A program made the translations under genes and the position numbers. A DNA stretch of 31,072 nucleotides, from positions 1-31,072 of the forward strand of contig JACQOB010000168.1 of assembly GCA_016202745.1 (NCBI GenBank), read 5' to 3'. Origin of the DNA: Candidatus Aenigmatarchaeota archaeon (GTDB taxonomy: Archaea > Aenigmatarchaeota > Aenigmatarchaeia > QMZP01). Below the pieces are notes generated by a model. That model did no database searches. It saw only the letters and a list, made by a program, of their open reading frames with translations, and had not been told where the DNA came from. This document shows, piece by piece, positions 24,001-28,800 of the stretch; the stretch's first letter is position 1, and the number at the start of each line of letters is the position of its first letter.

Positions 24001-25825
24001 TACCAGCAAGGTGCCGCTTCTGCTTGTAAATGACAACCCCGGATCGGATGACGCAGTATACAGGCAGGCCATCCAGGCAGCCGGCGGGCTTGGCTACGAC
24101 TACATTCCATTTGACGTCTCAAAGAGGGGCCCGCCAGGTGCTGCCCTCATGGACCGGTTCCCGCTGGTTGTGTGGCTGACCGGCGGCGACATAACGCTCA
24201 CCCCCATAGAGACCAGGAACATCAGGTCATTCATGGATAACAGGGGCTACCTTCTCCTGTTCAGCAATAACCTCGGAAGCAAGATTGGAAGCGACAGCTT
24301 TTACAGCGACTATCTGCTGGCCGATTTCAGGAAAGCAGGCAAGAGCCTTACGGTGGAGGGAAGCTTCAGGGACCCCATAGGGAACGGGTTCCTGTTCACC
24401 ATCACAGGGCCGGGTGAGGAAATCAAGCCGCTTGCCCCTGGCACGGAATCATTCAGGTACTCGGGAGGGGAATCGGCAGCTGTAAAGGGCGGCAACGGCA
24501 TATTCAAGTCAGCCTATTACACGTTCGGGCTTGAGGATGTCAGCGATCCTGCCGTGAGGACCCAAGTAATGGAGAGGACGCTGGAATTCTTTGACATAGA
24601 CATCGACCCGCCTGCCCTGTCAGGCATCAGCCCGCCGGCAGGCTTCTCCTTCCCGGTTAACACCAGCAGCGCAGCCCTGTCGCTGCAGACTGGCGAGACC
24701 GCGGAGTGCAGGCTGTCCGGCACCACCTCATTCTTTGGCAACATGAGCGCATTCAACTCTACAAACAGCACTGCGCACACCGCGACGGTGGGAGGCCTGG
24801 ACAATGGAAAGAATTTCACGTTAATGGTCAATTGCAAGGATGTCTTTGGCAATGAGAACGACACCGAGGAATTCAGGTTCCACATCCACAACAGGACCTT
24901 CCTGCCGCCGGCCCTGGGGGCCATCACCGATGTGGTTGTGCATGAGAATGATGCTGTCAATATCACTTTGAACCTGACGGACCCGGAAAATGACCCGCTG
25001 AATATAATGGCAGCTGACATAGAATTGTTTGGCCTGAGGCCGATTGCCTCAAGGTTCACCATCGCGGGGAACAGCCTGCAACTGCAGCCTAATTACAATG
25101 ACGCAGGGCTTTACAAGATAAGGGTTTCTGCAAGCGACGGGTTCGACACGGTCTCAAGTGATTTCATCATGGTCATCATTAATGTCAACAGGCCGCCTGT
25201 ACTGGCAGCAATAGGCAGCAAGGTAGTGGCAGAGGATGCGTTTTTCCAGCTTGATGCGGACGCCATTGACCCTGACGGCGACAATATTGAATTCTCGGAC
25301 AATTCTTCCCTGTTCAACATTAACCCGTCCACGGGCCTCATAACATTCACGCCCAAGCACGCCGATGTCGGCACATATAGCGTCAACATAAGCGTGAACG
25401 ACTCCACGCTGGCTGATTCCGAGGTGGTCCAGCTGCGGGTGACAAACACCAACGACAGGCCTGATGTGCAGTTCATTCCGCCACAAACAGCCGTGGAAGG
25501 GACGCTGTTCACTTACCAGGTCCTGGCATCCGATACGGACGGCGATCCGCTGGCGTTCTCAGCCAGCACCCAACTGTTCAACATAACGCCGCAGGGCCTT
25601 ATAAATTTCACGCCATTGAACGCGGACGTGGGGACGCACTTCATAAACATCACTGCCACGGATGGCCTGGCCTCAGACACTGAACTGCTCAACCTCATTG
25701 TCCACGAATTCAACCAGGCTCCAGTCATCACGTCAATCCAGAGGAACATCACAGTACTGGTCAACGAGACGCTCAACATCAACGTGACAGCGTGCGATCC
25801 AGACTTTGATCCGGGGTGCCCATGA
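15074..25825 (+). CDS. Giant secreted multi-domain protein: TSP3, F5/8C, active S8 subtilase, beta-propeller, phosphodiesterase, Ig/cadherin-like repeats
   Basis: 3583 residues from GTG 15074, directly after the upstream stop; ATG 15098 or 15107 are possible starts and leave the signal segment (GTLSAGLLLAAFFAIYIISI) intact. Order: short beta-helix ending in NNWWGT (15195-15660); TSP3 repeats split by an F5/8C domain (15667-16470); tandem propeptides (16540-16960); S8 protease (about 16960-18060; Asp667 LDSG, His715 GHGTHVAGT, Asn805 AAGNE, Ser924 GGTSMATPH); KP-43-type beta-sandwich (18100-18500); beta domains with calcium-type loops (18500-19615); beta-propeller (19615-21095); phosphodiesterase/alkaline-phosphatase-superfamily domain (21095-22260); Ig-like domains; a Rossmann-like domain (24008-24600); cadherin/He_PIG-like repeats to the end. 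The protease triad is complete and canonical. The last repeat is cut off at CDPDFDPGCP. Likely an extracellular enzyme-adhesin, co-transcribed with the chaperone-like gene before it. Confidence 0.9.
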   Translation: MGNLKAKGMEGMVGTLSAGLLLAAFFAIYIISISPALSFPASSCGSINESSVLISDVAASGTCFTVTGNDLALDCQFHRITGDGTGSGIALSNNFNVMVKNCIIQGFSAGVNAGNSFAAVESSLIEGNGAGIFADGTSLVNANFNSISNNTLNFVNQNPNYTSDATNNWWGTANPAAISAAISGSIFFQPFLSQDPYIDTDNDGIILLFDNCPLTSNPGQEDADGDGVGDACDNCVQDFNPFQENADSDQQGDACDIDDDNDFVCDFGPSTIVQEPANLALNAAATASSFVPPFSPSLAVDGDPATFLAIVGIPPQSLTIDLGSVRRIDRARILFNDTLSILFDYDLQVSTDNVNYTAVASVAGNEVESNELPFAPVDARYVRIQMLDFNFEDDDLRINELEVYGSTTLCTGGQSGRDVCPLVSNPGQEDGDGDAVGDVCDNCVNVSNFDQTDLDGDGKGDACDVNLFLNSFTFDPVNENVTIDPALLTSVETGYYVIQLYDPGRRDDVSSALNGTIIGIIPQGAYIIQTTRTMTEIQGNPDVRWAEIWQPAFKFSPDLYTYIGTLSNNISLFTVKYFSGSRDAVNQSLEALGAQLVYEFDNSMTISLAELNIINISFIPEVFLVAPFAEPVNKNDVARGITGVQAIHAGSLGMGFMGAGELIDILDSGLDNGTSCIGVANCTALNPTIHDDFKGRIMEIRRTMGAGNAVDGSGHGTHVAGTAVGDGSRSGGQYAGAAPAANFMMQQRNGNEAGGISYAISQGYRIHSNSWGGVECMFRYLAQAQNFDNLSYNNLGSAIVFAAGNEDTPAPPMGCNTGVPPRQNSIQPESIAKNVIAVGATEDLRTAFGAGSDDPEDIAAFSSRGPPSSPITANTVRIKPDVVAPGAQILSTNVNLALLAAAANVCTSGWGVFNGNYTYCGGTSMATPHVSGSLAIISEYLKKVKSYAGSPTGALLKAMIINGAEDMGNRGTAAHGTTTSAPDNDQGWGRLNMNDTLFPNKRFTSLLYKDDESPARLSATGNRVEYKSFNNVPIRLSEDVNATVTLVWADQAPTALTHALINDLDLILNTSSEEYRGNIFNAQGFSEKRGVRVGQKDAVNNVEKIHVQAPEDGFYNITVRAASITGNPQAFAVVASPVLGIDAANITNVTYYFPYGAKIYAQAVGLDNNTVVEVVTVSHKNGFSWNTSVQVTSGATGVNGFKFMNKKPTTTSPDGTIPPGVEVWDTSTKKEKDIFDSNGTFNMFVNYDTAGANVVFTKGTDVIDYHKKVGFRVGVINSSTSLGASFRDRFLVGQKVHAKGVGFPPSTQMDIYVIKDQDWTGVADGSALPVPVVPKVTLTSNTDGLIIPTVWDAPNASQRGLYDIVVDVNKNGKYDKSMDVIDGFKGYGFKVVCKSGSKACGAVASATPAGVQNNVFAENDPAAGKMDLFAEADTPVDAYLVASASPVEDLDGATLADVSGGKETIMLQADQALNTVQTLWAAGVEGDYEIIIDVNQDGKFNISEDIYDPDGLIVTKDISTPRFAVDGKGNLHVVAVENGVDSTTGFQFSRVIYGKVPADYGAKVDIGNPDTFDWSGVQGVTSFKNIYQTGSRGRLTFPDIAVDSKGEPHIIFALSTSGFNWLIYIKLDENGNRDRCMDESSPGACDGNGLELLTYHWDDFEDIRLNFPTIAMDQTTDQPVISANVRFVYPDTFYYNFIYPSCFIGITQVPVLIHPLVPFFTTLTLKAAPITFFGDSIQVGMRVPGASGAVQWPFGGGTYDDALRKYLVAANEVSACLEDIATVRPRGDENWVWITVDEGHTLAANFDVSKVDVDNGSNIHVAYRGNLIQGDFSSEKRVRYSKIYQASHVSDMVISDGPMSFWFPWIDIDHEDKFHIAWQAGDKIYYYPELTGTQTEVGTVSDPAATARPSLSVDAEGNPHFAWSDLDNGGGILQYRKGKRDGGTVSFNDPALLLANASSAAGAAAILRFPLVDTNKLAAGSDWEDKVFVGWLETTDETIIKFRRTTPHVNFLIVLDGIDKGFLDNNIGSMPNLQMLLNDFPSIVAEASPSFPVTTMSTQAEIFTGVKAAVHGVLGDNFEAGTDYLFVPDNSPDTSTVNSILSGNGAQTLFDYLETAGRSKASAPAIITQGIQASRPDSKSDAVVEFTLGQVTNEPDRATYLADLKNNDPDPNNDAAGLIVAYILTHDHGVATDPSGISPATIDGKIGDIMDSLKATGMFNDTIFMITSEHGFTDTVSDDAHSLSNDDLTNLTNPAGVNINDLYLNGRFAYSKDGQDVAKVIANNSYNSPGSEWFGKVDRILFLSGGVYNDYSFDGTSETLTPATDAFLSDFMGPGSNPSMILFAAQDYYFGEPHEAITEESPLPFIIGGKGFELFSRGTASLPSALAATDITPTVGFFTGGQKAVDVMSSSVDGENFYDPQLLIVGGSPVDFHLYDSQGRHVGPDAFGNIELEIPSSQYRIDPITGKKMISLLQAPDQYRFEVSSFGYGMFSLSVMMDNGRESFAVEYPKTAITPFSSGRLDLDGAFSLEVDYEGDGVFETIVGPPVMIEVLQDMEGMSATADIVRLKAKTPASTDLAGATGVTVELMNKMELANERISVRKYLDANLDSAGFYTLDSFVEINVTPGILDNSKLLDAIISYPEQIAVAKALSEKSFAIYDLDTLARLNSTVDPVNNRIRASLPGSGRYVVATTDRTPRIESIAITPPASNIPNATVNVTAMVTDDSAITEVNATLNGATQGMAFNSATGLYGALIAGPGISGRYDVIVTAADNTGNVKSRISSYLLDLDPPRITIQSPKNTSHITNRITLGFFANEQAAQAYSVDGGPQVPVNNTQAFRLTSVPLTLASGQHSITATATDVFGNPSSKTVDFSIDAESIRVSDFGMALFDRPNTPVQAAAKVTNTLITPVSGVNVQLFVNGSLSGSQVLNLTGEESRDILFTFSRPAGRYNVSVMAVPLPQESYLADNVLHDEILITSKVPLLLVNDNPGSDDAVYRQAIQAAGGLGYDYIPFDVSKRGPPGAALMDRFPLVVWLTGGDITLTPIETRNIRSFMDNRGYLLLFSNNLGSKIGSDSFYSDYLLADFRKAGKSLTVEGSFRDPIGNGFLFTITGPGEEIKPLAPGTESFRYSGGESAAVKGGNGIFKSAYYTFGLEDVSDPAVRTQVMERTLEFFDIDIDPPALSGISPPAGFSFPVNTSSAALSLQTGETAECRLSGTTSFFGNMSAFNSTNSTAHTATVGGLDNGKNFTLMVNCKDVFGNENDTEEFRFHIHNRTFLPPALGAITDVVVHENDAVNITLNLTDPENDPLNIMAADIELFGLRPIASRFTIAGNSLQLQPNYNDAGLYKIRVSASDGFDTVSSDFIMVIINVNRPPVLAAIGSKVVAEDAFFQLDADAIDPDGDNIEFSDNSSLFNINPSTGLITFTPKHADVGTYSVNISVNDSTLADSEVVQLRVTNTNDRPDVQFIPPQTAVEGTLFTYQVLASDTDGDPLAFSASTQLFNITPQGLINFTPLNADVGTHFINITATDGLASDTELLNLIVHEFNQAPVITSIQRNITVLVNETLNINVTACDPDFDPGCP
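15667..16470 (+). other. TSP3 calcium repeats interrupted by an F5/8 type C (discoidin) domain
   Basis: TSP3 loops run from 15667 to 15855 (DTDNDGI, DNCPLTSNPGQEDADGDGVG, DACDNC). A discoidin-like domain follows at about 15895-16300 (NLALNAAATASS, LAVDGDPATF, LTIDLGSVRRIDRARILF, YDLQVSTDNVNYTAVA, ARYVRIQM, INELEVYG). The TSP3 series then resumes (DVCPLVSNPGQEDGDGDAVG, DVCDNC, LDGDGKGDACD). F5/8C domains commonly bind sugars or lipids, so this is a likely adhesion point placed on a rigid calcium stalk. Confidence 0.8.
19615..21095 (+). other. Six-motif beta-propeller (BNR/sialidase-like repeats)
   Basis: Six repeats share the form [P]-x-[IL]-[AS]-[VM/I]-D-x-x-[GD]-x-x-H-[IV/F]: PRFAVDGKGNLHVVAVENG, FPDIAVDSKGEPHIIFAL, FPTIAMDQTTDQPVISANV, KVDVDNGSNIHVAYRGN, WIDIDHEDKFHIAWQ and RPSLSVDAEGNPHFAWSD. 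The pattern fits a six-bladed propeller of the sialidase/BNR kind. No sialidase Arg triad is obvious, so it is probably a binding platform just before the phosphodiesterase domain. Confidence 0.6.
21095..22260 (+). other. Type I phosphodiesterase / alkaline-phosphatase-superfamily domain with altered metal ligands
   Basis: FLIVLDGIDKGFL (metal-ligand position Asp2016) and MPNLQMLL match the start of the family. PVTTMSTQAEIFTG then aligns with the nucleophile motif P-T-x-T-F-P-N-H-A, placing the nucleophile Thr at 2055. The usual Asn and His of that motif are Thr and Gln. Further on come THDHGVATDPS (Asp2187, His2188), IDGKIGDIMDSLKATG, the metal motif TSEHGF (Glu2229 where Asp is usual, His2230) and EPHEAITEESPLPFIIGG (His2354). 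These features identify the fold; the substitutions leave activity uncertain. Family members cleave phosphodiesters, sulfates or phosphonates. Confidence 0.7.
24008..24600 (+). other. Rossmann-like (class I glutamine amidotransferase-like) domain of unknown role
   Basis: VPLLLVNDNPGSDDAVYRQA, a helix, LGYDYIPFDV, then FPLVVWLTGGD and NRGYLLLFSNNLGS give an alternating strand-helix pattern with a TGG turn. Similar modules accompany extracellular peptidases, where they are thought to be structural or binding parts. No amidotransferase Cys is visible at the expected nucleophile turn. Confidence 0.45.
25190..25822 (+). repeat. Cadherin/He_PIG-like repeats, last one truncated
   Basis: Two full copies: 25190-25455 (PPVLAAIGSKVVAEDAFFQL, DPDGDNIEF, LFNINPSTGLITFTP, ADVGTYSVNI) and 25460-25715 (FIPPQTAVEGTLFTY, DTDGDPLAF, LFNITPQGLINFTP, ADVGTHFINI). 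A third begins at about 25725 (APVITSIQRNITVLVNETLN) and stops after CDPDFDPGCP, about 35 residues in, before the rest of the fold. Confidence 0.75.
25813..25818 (+). promoter_or_regulatory. Shine-Dalgarno-like site for the overlapping downstream gene
   Basis: GGGGTG lies 3 bases before ATG 25822 and inside the end of the upstream gene, whose TGA overlaps the ATG (ATGA). This is the usual layout for translational coupling. Confidence 0.5.
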
Positions 25826-28800
25826 AAAAGGGAATATCCAGCAGGAATGCAGCGATGGTGACGCTGGTTATGCTAGCCGTGGCAATGCCCATCCTGTTTG
25901 CAACGGCGCAGCCAACAGACCCTGACCTCATTATCGAGTCAATATTCACGGATCCCCTGGTGCTTGTTGACAGCCAGCCCGTGCTGATAACGGCTACGGT
26001 AAGCAATATTGGAGGCATAACCATAACAGACCCCGTAGACGTATTCTTCTCCATTGATGGGAATCTTTATGATATTGCCACTGATTCCAGTCCCCTGCCG
26101 CCCAACTCCAGCGTTAACCTGTCATTCACATGGTTTGCGGTTGCCGGGCAGCATACGGTGGCAGCGGAGGCTGACCCTAACCAGCTGGTGCCTGAGGACA
26201 ACGAAACAAATAATGTTCTGGTGCAGAACCTGCCGTTTGTGTCAGGCCCCGACCTTGTCGTAACAGGGGTCTTTGCTTCCCCCGAAAGGCTGAGGCCTGG
26301 CGACCCGGTTACATTCACCGCGACGCTTGCAAATCGAGGCATTACCGATATCACTGCTGACTTTTATCTAGAACTCGATGTTGATGGGACTCTACTGACG
26401 TATGATTATGTTGCTGATGACATACCTGCCAACGGGTCAGTGAATTTCACATCTCCTGTAGCATGGACCGCAACCAGCCCAGGGATTCACAATATAACCA
26501 TGGCAGGTGATGTTTTCGACTACATTGCTGAACAGGACGAGTCCAATAACCAGCACTCAAACCTCTTCAGCGTGCTTGGCCCGCCGGCTATAGCCAACAT
26601 CACGACAAATCCCGCATATCCAGGCCTGAACCAAGACGTCACTGTGATGGCCAATGTGACGGCCGAGGCAGGGGTAGCATCTGCCACGCTTTCCTATTCA
26701 TTGAACGGCTCGGCTTTCATTAATGCTACTATGGTGGAAAATGCGGGCCTTTACGAAGCCACTATTCCGGGCCAGGCTGCTACAACAAATGTTGCCTTCA
26801 TCATCTCCGCAGCGGATCTGGATGGCTTCTCGGCATCAGCCCAAAAGGCCTTTATAATGGACGGCAGCCCGCCGACCATTGCAATGGGACAAGTAAGCCC
26901 GCCGGTTCCCAATGCCACCACCGAAGTGGAAGTCAACGCAGACATCAGGGACAACGTAGGCATCGGCCACGCGGAGGTGCTGTACTCTTTAGATAACATC
27001 ACATTCAGCTCAGTGCCATTCAATGAAACAGGAATTTCCCTTATTCCCAGCGATCCCGGCATTGGGTCCGGCCCGACAACTCTCGCTTCATCGTACCTGT
27101 TTTGGGATACGCAGTCAGGCGGCTATATAAATGATGGCGGAAGCGACGCATATGACGGGATGTACTTCCTGAATTACCAGGGATCCAATTATGGCGAAAG
27201 CGCCGTCCAATGGGAAGCCAGCCAGCGGGAGATAGTGTTCAGGGCCCAGACAATAGGAGGACTGGTGTTCTCAAGGAAATTCTACGCCCCCCAGTCAGGA
27301 TACTGGGGCAGGTACATAGACACCGTCCATAACCCGGCAGCAGGCCCCGTGAATATTACGATGAGTGTGCATGGCAACCTGGGATCGGACGGCTCCACAA
27401 CGACATGGGCGACGGAGAGTTTTTGGCTTGGAACAGACGACACGAACGGCGTAGGTGATCCCTCGCTGGCCCATGTGTTCGGGAAGATTGGCGCGTCCGG
27501 AACCAATATTATCTTTACGGACAATGTAGACCTCACCTACAACCTGATTGTCCAACCCGGCGAAAACAGGTCTGTTGTAACATTCGCCGTCAAGACACCC
27601 AACCAGACGCATTCCAGGATGATAGCCGAGGAGATTGTCGCCCTCTTCGACAGCGAGTCCAGCGAGTACAATGCATTCATGACAACAGGAGAGGCTGCAA
27701 TTGTCGCAAACTGGAAGATGGCCACCACGGCAGCCGTGATACCGGCCAGCAACAGGACAGGCGATGTCTTTTATTTTGTGAATGCAACCGACCTGAGCGG
27801 TAATTCGGCTGCGTCCGCAACAGCAAGCTATTTCACCGATGGCAACCTGCCGAACATCACAAACATAACCTTCCCGCTTGCCGCCACCATCGACCAGAAC
27901 GTGACTATTTCAGCCATAGCAGCGGACGATATGGGTATTTTGGCGGTCTTCCTTAACTACTCCCTTGGTTCAGGCTACCAGCTTGCCCAGATGGCGCCGG
28001 TGGGGTCTGGCATTTATGAGGCCACCGTGGACCTGTCGCCTGCCGCCGGAAACATGACATTCTCCGTGATCGCGCTTGACACCGCGAACAACCACGGGGT
28101 TTCCAGCCAGTTCACTGTTGTGGTTTTCAAGCCGATAATACAGGTTTCCCCTTCTTCAATGAGCGTGTCAGGTGTGATAGGGGAGTTCCTTGCAAGGAAC
28201 CTGACAATTGCGAATGACGGCGACCTGAACCTCACGGCTATAATCCAAACACCGCGGTTTGCGGGCCTGCAGGGGCAGTTGACGGCGGCTTCATGCCAGG
28301 ACGAGTTCATTATCACGGGAGACGGTAACGGAAACCTCTATTACATTAGGTCAAACGGGGACGGCACGTTCGGGCCGCAGACATTCATCGGGTCCAATGA
28401 TCTCAACGTATGGGGCCTTGGCATAGCCGATTTCGACAGCGACAGCGACTGCGACTTTGTGCATGGGGGGAATTCCAATAACATCAGGCTCTACAGGCAG
28501 ATATCATCCGGAAGCTTCGGCCCGCCGGCAATCGTAGGCACGTACACGAGCTCGGGTTATTCAATGGACATTGCGGCAGCAGACTATAATAATGACGGAA
28601 ATGCAGATTTTGTCATTTCAGGAAACAACAACCTGCTGTTCCTTTTCTCGGGCAACGGCGACGGGACGTTCGTGAGGACCTCGCTTCAGAATTCCTTTGA
28701 CACGGCAAGGGGCAAGGACGCGGGTGACGTGGACAACGACGGCAACATGGATTTCGTAATAGCCACGACATCCAATAATCTCTACCTTTACAAAGGCAAC

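Noticed and set aside
24008..24600. Rossmann-like domain called as a functional amidotransferase or nucleotide-binding enzyme
   Set aside because: No nucleophile Cys, Walker motif or typical dinucleotide GxGxxG is visible; only the fold pattern is supported.
25800..25830. Sequencing frameshift joining the third and fourth giants into one gene
   Set aside because: The downstream frame begins with a Shine-Dalgarno-like site, ATG and a typical signal peptide, not with the missing rest of the repeat domain, so they are separate genes.
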